In this document: piece by piece, positions 43,832-52,990 of the stretch
Layout: the number at the start of each line of letters is the position of its first letter
Numbering within the stretch: the stretch's first letter is position 1
Assembly: GCF_001905505.1 (NCBI RefSeq)
Contig: NZ_LIPG01000003.1
Coordinates: 1,240,001 to 1,304,000, forward strand
DNA length: 64,000 nucleotides
Direction: 5' to 3'
Origin: Streptomyces sp. CB02058
GTDB taxonomy: Bacteria; Actinomycetota; Actinomycetes; Streptomycetales; Streptomycetaceae
The notes under the pieces: model-generated
Told to the model about the DNA's origin: nothing
Database searches by the model: none
The model's input: the letters and a program-made list of their open reading frames with translations, nothing else
Made by a program: the position numbers and the translations under genes

Positions 43832-45022
43832 TCAGCGCACCGCCGCGACCCGGAAGCGCAGCCCGGCCGCCTGCAGCCGCTCCAGCAGGGCGTCGCCCGC
43901 CGCCACGGCCGTGGTGACCTGCCCCGACGTGGCGGGCAGATCGTCGAACGCGAGGGCGAGGGCCGCCTCGGCGAGCATCTTCGCCGTCTCGTCGTAGCCG
44001 GGATCGCCCCCGGACACCTCCGTGTAGACCCGCCGGCCGCCGCCCTCGCCGACGAAGCGGACGGTGAACCAGCTGCGCCGCCTGCGCTGTTCGCTCGGGC
44101 CGGTGCCCGGTGCGACCCGCGCCGAGAGCCAGGACCTCGCGGCCGGGATCTGGGCGGCCCCTGCCAGCAGGCCCACGGCGGCCGTGCCCCCGAGCGCCAT
44201 CGGCAGCCGCTTGACCGAGGCGAAGTGCCGGTAGCGGAAGTCGGGTCCGTAGCGTTCCAGTGCCCGCGCGGACCGCTCCACGACGCGGGGGTCCAGCGTC
44301 GGCAACGGCAGCCCCCAGGTGCCGGTCTCCGGGCTGAAGTGCGGTGAGCCCTGCGGGGCGCGGGCCCGGCGCCCGACCAGGCGCGGTTCGTGCAGCCTGC
44401 GTTCCCGCGCGGCCCGGACCATCTGCGGGCCGCGGCCCATGGCGGTCAGCGCCGAGGCGAACGTACCGCCGGAGAACACCGCGTCGGTGCGGACGTAACC
44501 GTCCACGGTCAGCGGCACCCCCTCGGGGAGCTGCCGCACGGTGAAGTAGACGCCGAGGTCGTGCGGTACGGAGTCGAAGCCGCAGGCGTGCACGAGCCGG
44601 GCACCCGTCTCGCGGGCCCTCGTGTCGTGTTCCAGATACATCCGGTCGACGAACTCCGCCTCTCCCGTGAGGTCGGCGTAGTCGGTTCCGGCCTCCGCGC
44701 AGGCGGCGACCAGCCCCTCGCCGTACCTGACGTACGGCCCCACGGTCGACGCGACCACGTGTGCGGACCCGGCGAGTTCGCGCAGGGCCACCGGGTCGTC
44801 CGCGTCGGCCGTCAGCAGCGGGAGGTCCGCGCAGGCCGGGTGCTCCGCGGCGAGTTCTGCCCGCAGCTCCTCCAGCTTGGCCCGGCTGCGGCCGGCCACC
44901 GCCCAGCGGCAGCCGTCCGGTGCGTGCGCGGCGAGATAGCGGGCGGTGAGTGCCCCCACAAAGCCGGTGGCCCCGAAAAGGACGACGTCATAGGGGCGTT
45001 CTGCCCCGTTCTGCCTGTTCAT
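43832..45022 (-). CDS. Saccharopine dehydrogenase-like / trans-acting enoyl reductase family protein
   Basis: This 396-residue protein has an N-terminal Rossmann fold (VVLFGATGFVGALTARYLA) and resembles the saccharopine-dehydrogenase-like proteins that include mycobacterial trans-acting enoyl reductases. Typical residues include DYADLTGEAEFVDRMYL and HACGFDSVPHDLGVYF. A membrane-like stretch (GTAAVGLLAGA) lies in the second half. It is divergent from the acyl-CoA operon, whose promoter region it shares; a role in lipid metabolism is plausible. Confidence 0.8.
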   Translation of the reverse strand: MNRQNGAERPYDVVLFGATGFVGALTARYLAAHAPDGCRWAVAGRSRAKLEELRAELAAEHPACADLPLLTADADDPVALRELAGSAHVVASTVGPYVRYGEGLVAACAEAGTDYADLTGEAEFVDRMYLEHDTRARETGARLVHACGFDSVPHDLGVYFTVRQLPEGVPLTVDGYVRTDAVFSGGTFASALTAMGRGPQMVRAARERRLHEPRLVGRRARAPQGSPHFSPETGTWGLPLPTLDPRVVERSARALERYGPDFRYRHFASVKRLPMALGGTAAVGLLAGAAQIPAARSWLSARVAPGTGPSEQRRRRSWFTVRFVGEGGGRRVYTEVSGGDPGYDETAKMLAEAALALAFDDLPATSGQVTTAVAAGDALLERLQAAGLRFRVAAVR

Positions 45023-45131
45023 GAGTGCCTCCGCAGGGGCCGGCGCCGATGTAGCAGGCAGAGGCTAGCGGAGGTGTTCGTGGCGCTGTGAGGCCGGGCG
45101 GGCTCAGATGCGAGAGGATCCCCGGGAAAGA

Positions 45132-45145
45132 ACTAAGCGCTTGCT
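45132..45145. promoter_or_regulatory. KstR2-like palindrome upstream of acyl-CoA operon
   Basis: ACTAAGCGCTTGCT matches the KstR2-type pattern AnCAAGnnCTTGnT, which I recall, at every fixed position but one. It lies between the divergent reductase-like gene and the CoA-degradation operon. A TetR-type acyl-CoA-responsive repressor is the likely binder; none is encoded right beside it. Confidence 0.5.
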
Positions 45146-45227
45146 CGGCCAAAAGGGTTGTGCGGAGCGCGGTCCGTTCTTAGCATCATCGATGTTACAT
45201 CAGTTGTGTCACACCGCTGGGGGCTTG

Positions 45228-46379
45228 ATGGCAACGACAGGACAGGGACCGCGTGGCCCGCTGGCCGGGGTGCGCGTCGTCGAACTGGCGGGCATCGGCC
45301 CGGGGCCGTTCGCCGCGATGCTCCTCGCGGACCTCGGCGCCGACGTGGTGCGCGTGGACAGACCGGGCGGCTCGGTGATCGGCATCGAACCCGCCTTCGA
45401 CCTCACCAACCGCAACAAGCGGTCCGTCCTCGTCGACCTGAAGGCCGAGGACGGCGCGGAGACGGTCCTCGGCCTCGTGGAGCGCGCCGACGTACTCATC
45501 GAGGGATACCGGCCGGGCGTCGCCGAGCGGCTCGGCATCGGCCCCGACGCGTGCCTGAAGCGCAATCCACGGCTCGTCTACGGGCGGATGACCGGCTGGG
45601 GCCAGGACGGCCCGCTCGCCGACCGCGCGGGGCACGACATCGCCTACATCGCCCTCACCGGCACCCTCTCCATGATCGGCAGGGCCGGCGAGCCGCCCGC
45701 CGTGCCCGCGAACCTCGTCGGCGACTTCGCGGGAGGCTCGCTCTATCTCGTCGTCGGCGTGCTCGCGGCCCTCCAGCACGCCCGCACACCCGGCGGGAGC
45801 GGGCAGGTCGTGGACGCCGCCATCGTCGACGGCGCCGCCCATCTCGCGACGATGATCCACGGCATGCTGGGGGCCGGCAGCTGGCAGGACCGGCGCGGCT
45901 CCAACCTCCTGGACGGCGGGTGCCCCTTCTACGGCTCCTACGCGACCTCCGACGGCGAGTTCATGGCGGTCGGCCCCCTGGAGCCCCGCTTCTACGAGGA
46001 GTTCGCCCGCCTTCTCGGACTGGGGGACGAGGCCCCCGACCGCAACGACCCCGGGCGCTGGGAGGAGCTCCGCGCCCTCGTCGCGGACCGGTTCAGCACC
46101 CGTACACGCGCCGAGTGGACCGAGGTCTTCGAAGGGACGGACGCCTGCGTCGCCCCCGTCCTCTCACTCACCGAGGCGCCCCACCACCCCCATCTCGCCG
46201 CCCGCTCCACCTTCGTGGAGCACGGCGGGCTCACCCAGCCCGCGCCCGCGCCCCGCTTCTCCGCGACCCCCGTCTCCGTGCGCAGCGCACCCGCGCTGCC
46301 CGGAGCGGACACCGAGTCCGTCGCGGCCGACTGGGACCTGCCGGGCCTGCTGACCACCGGGAAGGAAACGACCGGCTGA
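45228..46379 (+). CDS. CaiB/BaiF-family CoA transferase or alpha-methylacyl-CoA racemase
   Basis: This 383-residue class III enzyme moves CoA between acids or inverts 2-methyl branched acyl-CoA. The N-terminal block LAGVRVVELAGIGPGPFAAM and the DLKAEDG and GYRPGVAERLGIGP stretches are typical. The GHDIAYIALTG segment, with Asp, resembles the alpha-methylacyl-CoA racemase branch, which suits branched-chain fatty acid breakdown. The start is ATG 45228; the longer frame upstream has no ribosome binding site. It is the first gene of a five-gene operon, and its stop overlaps the next start. Confidence 0.85.
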   Translation: MATTGQGPRGPLAGVRVVELAGIGPGPFAAMLLADLGADVVRVDRPGGSVIGIEPAFDLTNRNKRSVLVDLKAEDGAETVLGLVERADVLIEGYRPGVAERLGIGPDACLKRNPRLVYGRMTGWGQDGPLADRAGHDIAYIALTGTLSMIGRAGEPPAVPANLVGDFAGGSLYLVVGVLAALQHARTPGGSGQVVDAAIVDGAAHLATMIHGMLGAGSWQDRRGSNLLDGGCPFYGSYATSDGEFMAVGPLEPRFYEEFARLLGLGDEAPDRNDPGRWEELRALVADRFSTRTRAEWTEVFEGTDACVAPVLSLTEAPHHPHLAARSTFVEHGGLTQPAPAPRFSATPVSVRSAPALPGADTESVAADWDLPGLLTTGKETTG

Positions 46380-47413
46380 TGGAACTCTCCCTGCCGCTGA
46401 ACTACGCGGGCGACCCGCGCGCCGCCTGCGACGAGGTCGCCGCGCTGGAGTCCGCGGGACTCGACGCCGTCTGGGTCGCCGAGGCGTACGGCTTCGACTC
46501 TCCCACCCTCATGGGATATCTCGCCGCCCGCACCGAGCGCCTGAAGATCGGCGCCGCCATCCTCAACGTCTACTCCCGCACGCCCGCCCTCATCGCCCAG
46601 ACCGGCGCGGGGCTCGACGCCGTATCCGGCGGGCGCGCCCTGCTCGGACTCGGCGCGTCCGGCCCGCAGGTCGTGGAGGGCTGGCACGGCAAGCCGTACG
46701 ACAAGCCGCTCGGCAGGACCCGCGAGACCGTCGAGCTCTGCCGCCGCATCTGGCGCCGCGAGGTCATCGACCACCACGGCATCACCGACATGCCGCTGCC
46801 CGCGGAGAAGGGCGGCAAGCTCGGCAAGCCGCTGAAGATCCTCACCAGGCCGGTGCGCGACACCATCCCGCTCTACGTCGCCTCCCTCGGCCCGGCCAAT
46901 GTCAGGATGACCGCCGAGATCGCCGACGGCTGGCTGCCCACGCTCTACATCCCGGAGAAGGCCCAGCAGGTCTGGGGCACCGCGCTCGCCGAGGGCACGG
47001 CGAAGCGCGACCCGGCGCTGGGCCCCCTGCAAACCGTCGCGGGCGGCCTGCTGGCCATCGGCGACGACGCGGCCGCCCTCCGGGACCTCGCCCGCCCGCA
47101 GATCGCGCTGTACGTCGGCGGGATGGGCGCCCCGGGCAAGAACTTCTACAACGACCTCGCCGTCGCCTACGGCTACGAGAAGGAGGCCGCGACCATCCAG
47201 GAGCTCTATCTCTCCGGGAGGAAGAGGGAGGCCGAGGCCGCCGTCCCGGCCGAATTCTGCGAGCTCATGACGCTCTGCGGCCCCGAGGGGTACGTACGCG
47301 ACCGCCTCGACGCCTTCCGCGAGGCCGGGGTCACCATGCTCAACGTCACGCCCGTCGGCTCCGATCCGGCGCGGCTGATCTCCACCGTCAAGAACTGGCT
47401 CCAGGGGGCTTGA
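46379..47413 (+). CDS. LLM-class F420-dependent oxidoreductase
   Basis: This 344-residue protein has the luciferase-like monooxygenase barrel, with LDAVWVAEAYGFDSP near the N-terminus and a RALLGLGASGPQVVEGWHG core. Actinobacterial members mostly use cofactor F420 to oxidise or reduce lipophilic substrates. The ATG overlaps the CoA transferase stop by one base, and the next gene starts after one base, so coupling is strong. It may handle a branched or unusual acyl-CoA in this operon. Confidence 0.85.
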   Translation: MELSLPLNYAGDPRAACDEVAALESAGLDAVWVAEAYGFDSPTLMGYLAARTERLKIGAAILNVYSRTPALIAQTGAGLDAVSGGRALLGLGASGPQVVEGWHGKPYDKPLGRTRETVELCRRIWRREVIDHHGITDMPLPAEKGGKLGKPLKILTRPVRDTIPLYVASLGPANVRMTAEIADGWLPTLYIPEKAQQVWGTALAEGTAKRDPALGPLQTVAGGLLAIGDDAAALRDLARPQIALYVGGMGAPGKNFYNDLAVAYGYEKEAATIQELYLSGRKREAEAAVPAEFCELMTLCGPEGYVRDRLDAFREAGVTMLNVTPVGSDPARLISTVKNWLQGA

Positions 47414-47414
47414 A

Positions 47415-48557
47415 GTGCAGCGGCAGATCTTCACCGAAGAGCACGACGCGTTCCGCGAGACCGTCCGCACCTTCCTGGCGAAGGAGGTCCTCCCGCACCA
47501 CGAGCAGTGGGAGAAGGACGGCATCGTCTCGCGCGAGGCCTGGCTCGCGGCCGGCCGGCAGGGCCTGCTCGGCCTCGCCGTCCCCGAGGAGTACGGGGGC
47601 GGAGGCAACTCCGACTTCCGCTACAGCGCCGTACTCGCCGAGGAGTTCACCCGTGCGGGGGTCTCCGGGCTCGCGGTCGGCCTGCACAACGACATCATCG
47701 GCCCCTATCTCACCGGCCTCGCCACCGAGGAGCAGAAGCGGCGCTGGCTGCCCGGCTTCTGCAGCGGCGAGACCATCACCGCCATCGCGATGACGGAACC
47801 CGGCGCGGGCTCCGACCTCCAGGGCATCCGCACCGCCGCCGAGGACAAGGGCGACCACTGGCTCCTCAACGGCTCGAAGACCTTCATCTCCAACGGCATC
47901 CTCGCCGACCTGGTGATCGTCGTCGCCAAGACCTCCCCGGAGGGCGGCGCGAAGGGCCTCTCGCTGCTCGTCGTCGAACGCGGCGCCGAGGGCTTCGAGC
48001 GGGGCCGCAACCTCGACAAGATCGGCCAGAAGGCCCAGGACACCGCCGAGCTCTTCTTCAACGACGTACGCGTCCCCAAGGAGAACCTCCTCGGCGAGCT
48101 CGACGGCGCCTTCATCCACCTGATGACCAATCTGGCCCAGGAACGGATGGGCATAGCGGTCGCCGGGATCGCCGCCGCCGAACACCTCCTGGAGATCACC
48201 ACGCAGTACGTCAAGGAGCGCGAGGCCTTCGGGCGCCCGCTCTCCAAGCTCCAGCACATCCGGTTCGAGATCGCCGAGATGGCCACCGAGTGCGCCGTCA
48301 CCCGCGCCTTCCTCGACCGGTGCATCGTCGACCACTCCGAGGGGACGCTCGACGCCGTGCACGCCTCGATGGCCAAGTGGTGGGCCACCGAGCTCCAGAA
48401 GCGCGTCGCCGACCGCTGTCTCCAGCTCCACGGCGGATACGGGTACATGACGGAGTACCGGGTCGCCAAGGCCTTCACCGACGGCCGCATCCAGACCATC
48501 TACGGCGGGACGACCGAGATCATGAAGGAGATCATCGGCCGCTCGCTGCTCGCCTGA
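47415..48557 (+). CDS. Acyl-CoA dehydrogenase
   Basis: This 380-residue flavoprotein would carry out the first oxidation in beta-oxidation. Family signatures are AMTEPGAGSDLQGI, GSKTFISNG and the C-terminal QLHGGYGYMTEYRV and IYGGTTEIMKEII. The likely catalytic base lies in the C-terminal region. The start is GTG 47415. It lies between the LLM oxidoreductase and the thiolase genes, all in the same direction, so it is part of one degradation pathway. Confidence 0.93.
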   Translation: MQRQIFTEEHDAFRETVRTFLAKEVLPHHEQWEKDGIVSREAWLAAGRQGLLGLAVPEEYGGGGNSDFRYSAVLAEEFTRAGVSGLAVGLHNDIIGPYLTGLATEEQKRRWLPGFCSGETITAIAMTEPGAGSDLQGIRTAAEDKGDHWLLNGSKTFISNGILADLVIVVAKTSPEGGAKGLSLLVVERGAEGFERGRNLDKIGQKAQDTAELFFNDVRVPKENLLGELDGAFIHLMTNLAQERMGIAVAGIAAAEHLLEITTQYVKEREAFGRPLSKLQHIRFEIAEMATECAVTRAFLDRCIVDHSEGTLDAVHASMAKWWATELQKRVADRCLQLHGGYGYMTEYRVAKAFTDGRIQTIYGGTTEIMKEIIGRSLLA

Positions 48558-48594
48558 CCTCTCTGCCCAGCACCGACCCCGAAAGGCAGCTGCC

Positions 48595-49809
48595 TTGAGT
48601 ACCGAAGCATTCGTCTACGACGCGATCCGCACCCCGCGCGGCCGCGGCAAGGCCAACGGCGCCCTGCACGGAACCAAGCCGATCGACCTCGTCGTCGGCC
48701 TCATCCACGAGATCCGCGGACGCTTCCCCGGACTCGACCCCGCGGCCATCGACGACATCGTCCTCGGTGTCGTCAGCCCGCTCGGTGACCAGGGCTCCGA
48801 CATCGCCCGTATCGCCGCGATCGCCGCCGGACTCCCGGACTCCGTCGCCGGTGTCCAGGAGAACCGCTTCTGCGCCTCGGGTCTCGAAGCCGTCAACCTG
48901 GCCGCCGCCAAGGTGCGTTCGGGCTGGGAGGACCTCGTGCTCGCCGGTGGCGTCGAATCGATGTCCCGGGTGCCGATGGGCTCCGACGGCGGGGCCTGGG
49001 CCATGGACCCGATGACCAGCTTCGACACGGGCTTCGCCCCGCAGGGCATCGGCGCCGACCTCATCGCCACCATCGAGGGCTTCTCGCGCCGCGACGTCGA
49101 CGAGTACGCCGCGCTGTCCCAGGAGCGCGCCGCCATCGCCTGGAAGGAGGAGCGCTTCGCCAGGTCCGTCGTCCCCGTCAGGGACCGCAACGGGCTGCTC
49201 GTCCTCGACCACGACGAGCACATGCGCCCCGGCACCACGGCCGACTCGCTTGCCTCCCTCAAGCCCTCCTTCGCCACCATCGGCGAGATGGGCGGCTTCG
49301 ACGCCGTCGCCCTCCAGAAGTACCACTGGGTCGAGAAGATCGACCACGTCCACCACGCGGGCAACTCCTCCGGGATCGTCGACGGCGCCGCCCTCGTCGC
49401 GATCGGCTCCCAGGAGACCGGCGAGCGCTACGGCCTCACGCCGCGCGCCCGGATCGTCTCCGCCGCCGTCTCCGGCTCCGAGCCGACCATCATGCTGACC
49501 GGCCCCGCGCCCGCCACCCGCAAGGCGCTGGCCAAGGCCGGGCTCACCATCGACGACATCGACCTCGTCGAGATCAACGAGGCCTTCGCCGGTGTCGTCC
49601 TGCGCTTCGTCAAGGACATGGGCATCAGCCTCGACAAGGTCAACGTCAACGGCGGCGCCATCGCGCTCGGCCACCCGCTGGGTGCGACCGGAGCGATGAT
49701 CCTCGGCACCCTCATCGACGAACTGGAGCGGCAGGACAAGCGCTACGGCCTCGCCACCCTCTGCGTCGGCGGCGGCATGGGCATCGCCACCGTCATCGAG
49801 CGTCTCTGA
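48595..49809 (+). CDS. fadA: Acetyl-CoA C-acetyltransferase (thiolase)
   Basis: This 404-residue thiolase would cleave 3-ketoacyl-CoA in the last step of beta-oxidation. The acylated Cys is residue 93 in NRFCASGLEAVN; GGAIALGHPLGATGA holds the His and CVGGGMG the second Cys. The start is TTG at 48595 with AAAGGCAGCTGCC upstream. It lies immediately before the FadB gene, the classical thiolase-FadB pair. Confidence 0.93.
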   Translation: MSTEAFVYDAIRTPRGRGKANGALHGTKPIDLVVGLIHEIRGRFPGLDPAAIDDIVLGVVSPLGDQGSDIARIAAIAAGLPDSVAGVQENRFCASGLEAVNLAAAKVRSGWEDLVLAGGVESMSRVPMGSDGGAWAMDPMTSFDTGFAPQGIGADLIATIEGFSRRDVDEYAALSQERAAIAWKEERFARSVVPVRDRNGLLVLDHDEHMRPGTTADSLASLKPSFATIGEMGGFDAVALQKYHWVEKIDHVHHAGNSSGIVDGAALVAIGSQETGERYGLTPRARIVSAAVSGSEPTIMLTGPAPATRKALAKAGLTIDDIDLVEINEAFAGVVLRFVKDMGISLDKVNVNGGAIALGHPLGATGAMILGTLIDELERQDKRYGLATLCVGGGMGIATVIERL

Positions 49810-49847
49810 CCGTCCCCCGGCCCCCTCTGCTTACGGAGAAGACAAGA

Positions 49848-52019
49848 ATGACCGAGAGCACGACCATCCGCTGGGAACAGGACGAGACCGGCGTCGTCAC
49901 CCTCGTCCTCGACGACCCCAACCAGTCCGCCAACACGATGAACCAGGGCTTCAAGGACTCCATCGCGGCCGTCGCCGAGCGCGCCGTCGCCGAGAAGGAC
50001 TCCATCCGGGGCATCATCTACGCCTCCGCGAAGAAGACCTTCTTCGCCGGCGGCGACCTCAAGGACATGATCAGGATCGGTCCTTCGAGCGCCCAGGAGG
50101 CGTTCGACGCCGGAACCGCCATCAAGAAGTCGCTGCGCGTCATCGAGACCCTCGGCAAGCCCGTCGTCGCCGCCATCAACGGCGCGGCGCTCGGCGGCGG
50201 TTACGAGATCGCGCTCGCCGCCCACCACCGCATCGCGCTGGACGCCCCCGGCTCCCGCATCGGCCTGCCCGAGGTCACCCTCGGTCTGCTGCCCGCGGGC
50301 GGCGGCGTCACCCGCACCGTACGGCTGATGGGCATCACCGACGCCCTGCTGAAGGTGCTGCTCCAGGGCACCCAGTACACCCCGCACCGGGCCCTGGAGA
50401 ACGGCCTGGTCCACGAGGTCGCCGCCACCCCCGAGGAGATGCTCGACAAGGCCCGCGCCTTCATCGACGCCCACCCCGAGTCGCAGCAGCCCTGGGACGT
50501 CAAGGGCTACCGCATCCCCGGCGGCACCCCGTCGAACCCGAAGTTCGCGGCCAACCTGCCGGCCTTCCCCGCCAACCTCAAGAAGCAGCTCGCGGGCGCG
50601 CCCATGCCCGCGCCGCGCAACATCATGGCCGCGGCGGTCGAGGGCTCCCAGGTCGACTTCGAGACCGCGCAGACCATCGAGGCGCGCTACTTCACCGAGC
50701 TGGTCACCGGCCAGGTCGCGAAGAACATGATCCAGGCGTTCTTCTTCGACCTCCAGGCCGTCAACTCCGGCGCCAGCCGCCCGGACGGCATCGAGGAGCG
50801 CCAGGTCCGCAAGGTCGCCGTCCTCGGCGCCGGGATGATGGGAGCGGGCATCGCCTACTCCTGCGCGCGCGCCGGCATCGACGTCGTCCTGAAGGACGTC
50901 TCCACCGAGGCCGCGGCCAAGGGCAAGGCGTACAGCGAGAAGATCCTCGCCAAGGCGCTCTCCCGGGGCCGTACGACGGAGGCGAAGCGCGACGAGCTGC
51001 TGGCCCGCATCACCCCGACCGGCGACCCGGCCGACCTCGCGGGCTGCGACGCCGTGATCGAGGCGGTCTTCGAGGACACCGCGCTCAAGCACAAGGTGTT
51101 CCAGGAGATCCAGGGCATCGTCGAGCCCGACGCGCTGCTCTGCTCCAACACCTCGACACTGCCCATCACCGTGCTCGCCGAGGGCGTGGAGCGGCCGGTG
51201 GACTTCATCGGGCTGCACTTCTTCTCACCCGTCGACAAGATGCCGCTCGTCGAGATCATCAAGGGCGAGAAGACCGGCGACGAGGCCCTGGCCCGTGCCT
51301 TCGACCTCGTGCGCCGGATCAAGAAGACCCCGATCGTCGTCAACGACTCGCGCGGCTTCTTCACCTCGCGCGTCATCGGCCACTTCATCAACGAGGGCGT
51401 CGCGATGGTGGGCGAGGGCATCGAGCCCGCGTCGGTCGAGCAGGCGGCGGCACAGGCCGGCTACCCGGCCAAGGTGCTCTCCCTCATGGACGAGCTGACG
51501 CTCACCCTGCCCCGCAAGATCCGCAACGAGACCCGGCGCGCCGTCGAGGAGGCGGGCGGCACCTGGGTCACGCACCCCGCGGATGAGGTCGTCGACCGCA
51601 TGGTGGACGAGTTCGGGCGGCCGGGCCGCAGCGGGGGAGCGGGCTTCTACGAGTACGGCGAGGACGGCAGGAGGGGCGGCCTCTGGCCGGGCCTGCGCGA
51701 GCACTTCACCCGGCGGGACGCCGAGATCCCGTTCGAGGACATGAAGGAGCGCATGCTCTTCTCCGAGGCACTGGACAGCGTCCGCTGCCTGGAGGAGAAC
51801 GTCCTCATGACCGTCGCCGACGCCAACATCGGCTCCATCATGGGCATCGGCTTCCCGCCGTGGACCGGTGGCGTGCTCCAGTACATCAACGGTTACGAGG
51901 GCGGCCTCCCCGGCTTCGTGGCCCGCGCCCAGCAGCTCGCGGAGCGCTACGGCGACCGCTTCCGGCCGTCCGCGTTCCTGGTGGAGAAGGCTACGAGGGG
52001 CGAGACCTTCCACGACTGA
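49848..52019 (+). CDS. fadB: FadB-like enoyl-CoA hydratase / 3-hydroxyacyl-CoA dehydrogenase
   Basis: This 723-residue bifunctional protein does the middle two steps of beta-oxidation. The hydratase half (about 1-300) has the oxyanion region FFAGGDLKDM and GAALGGGYEIAL; the dehydrogenase half has the NAD-binding VAVLGAGMMGAGIAY (about residue 325) and LHFFSPVDKMPLVEII. GGAGAAGAC precedes the ATG. It is the last gene of the operon from 45228, which thus covers activation or racemisation through chain shortening. Confidence 0.94.
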   Translation: MTESTTIRWEQDETGVVTLVLDDPNQSANTMNQGFKDSIAAVAERAVAEKDSIRGIIYASAKKTFFAGGDLKDMIRIGPSSAQEAFDAGTAIKKSLRVIETLGKPVVAAINGAALGGGYEIALAAHHRIALDAPGSRIGLPEVTLGLLPAGGGVTRTVRLMGITDALLKVLLQGTQYTPHRALENGLVHEVAATPEEMLDKARAFIDAHPESQQPWDVKGYRIPGGTPSNPKFAANLPAFPANLKKQLAGAPMPAPRNIMAAAVEGSQVDFETAQTIEARYFTELVTGQVAKNMIQAFFFDLQAVNSGASRPDGIEERQVRKVAVLGAGMMGAGIAYSCARAGIDVVLKDVSTEAAAKGKAYSEKILAKALSRGRTTEAKRDELLARITPTGDPADLAGCDAVIEAVFEDTALKHKVFQEIQGIVEPDALLCSNTSTLPITVLAEGVERPVDFIGLHFFSPVDKMPLVEIIKGEKTGDEALARAFDLVRRIKKTPIVVNDSRGFFTSRVIGHFINEGVAMVGEGIEPASVEQAAAQAGYPAKVLSLMDELTLTLPRKIRNETRRAVEEAGGTWVTHPADEVVDRMVDEFGRPGRSGGAGFYEYGEDGRRGGLWPGLREHFTRRDAEIPFEDMKERMLFSEALDSVRCLEENVLMTVADANIGSIMGIGFPPWTGGVLQYINGYEGGLPGFVARAQQLAERYGDRFRPSAFLVEKATRGETFHD

Positions 52020-52041
52020 CGGTGTCCCTCGCGGGCCGTGT

Positions 52042-52782
52042 TCACTTCCGCTCGCCGGTGTTGAACGCGGCCCGCAGTTCCTCCTTCAGGGACCGCTGGA
52101 AGGCCGTCAGGAGGGCCTGGAGCACCATCGGCTGCATGTGGACCGAGAGGGACTTCATCGCCTTCACGCGCTCAGGGTCAGACTCCCGCTCCCGGTAGGG
52201 GTGCCACACCTCGTCCCGGAACATCCGGGTGAGCTCGTGGGCCGCCGACCGGGTGTGCTCCAGCAGGACCGTACGCGCGGCCAGGATCGTCTCGTGCGCG
52301 ATGGGGACGTCCAGGAGCTCCACCCCGAGCCGCAGCAGCCCCGGGTCCACGCGCAGCGGCCCCTCGGGCGTCGCGGGGCGCTCCAGCACGCCCATCGCCG
52401 CCAGCCGGTCCACGTCCTGCGCGCTGAGGGCCCGGCCCGCCCGGCGCTCCAGCTCGGCACGCTCCATGTCCTCGGCGGAGTCCGGGGCCCAGGACGCCAC
52501 CAGGGCGCGGTGGATGGCCAGGTCCTTCGCGCTCAGGTCGGGCGGCAGCTGCTGGAGGTAGCGCTCGATCGCGGCCAGCGTCATGCCCTGGTGCTGGAGT
52601 TCCTCGATGAGGGCCAGCCGGGAGAGGTGGTCGGGTCCGTAGTGTCCCACGCGCCGGGGGCCGATCGCCGGGGGCGGCAGCAGGCCTCTGGTGCTGTAGA
52701 AACGCACGGTACGCACGGTGACGCCCGCCCGCGCCGCCAGCTCGTCGACGGTCAGCGTCGGCTCGTCGGTTCCGGTCGCCAT
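52042..52782 (-). CDS. MerR-family transcriptional regulator
   Basis: This 246-residue regulator has an N-terminal MerR winged helix (TVDELAARAGVTVRTVRFYS, about 10-29; GLLPPP, HYGPDHLSRLALI) and a long C-terminal effector region with no cysteine cluster, so it is not a metal sensor. It converges with the FadB gene. Its promoter region contains the 39-bp element at 52835-52873, which also precedes the FadD gene at 57129. That makes it a good candidate regulator of lipid metabolism genes, which is inference. Confidence 0.85.
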   Translation of the reverse strand: MATGTDEPTLTVDELAARAGVTVRTVRFYSTRGLLPPPAIGPRRVGHYGPDHLSRLALIEELQHQGMTLAAIERYLQQLPPDLSAKDLAIHRALVASWAPDSAEDMERAELERRAGRALSAQDVDRLAAMGVLERPATPEGPLRVDPGLLRLGVELLDVPIAHETILAARTVLLEHTRSAAHELTRMFRDEVWHPYRERESDPERVKAMKSLSVHMQPMVLQALLTAFQRSLKEELRAAFNTGERK

Positions 52783-52834
52783 TGCTGCTCCTTGTCGCGG
52801 ACGGGCCCCGTCCTGCCGGGCCCTGGTCTACCAG

Positions 52835-52873
52835 GTGCAACAGTATTGCTGTCGCACCACTGTTGTGAAAGTG
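52835..52873. promoter_or_regulatory. Conserved 39-bp element, copy 1
   Basis: This 39-bp stretch matches 57016-57054 at 38 of 39 positions. It contains inverted arms CAACAGT (52838-52844) and ACTGTTG (52859-52865) with a 14-bp centre. On the minus strand, TTCACA and TACTGT inside it are spaced like a promoter reading towards the MerR gene. It lies between the MerR gene and the HTH regulator gene. Confidence 0.75.
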
Positions 52874-52990
52874 CCCGGGGGCTGTCCGCCCCCTGGCTCC
52901 GAGGTATCTGCGCACGTCGGCCCGGTTCATGCCCGGTGCCTGTGGATAGTGTGACGGCCGACGCGGGAACCGCGGTGAGGGGGGCGGCAC

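Noticed and set aside
45158..46378. Upstream part of the long frame that runs into the LLM oxidoreductase
   Set aside because: It is an Arg/Pro-rich shadow of the CoA transferase gene. The true LLM start is the ATG at 46379, which overlaps the preceding stop.
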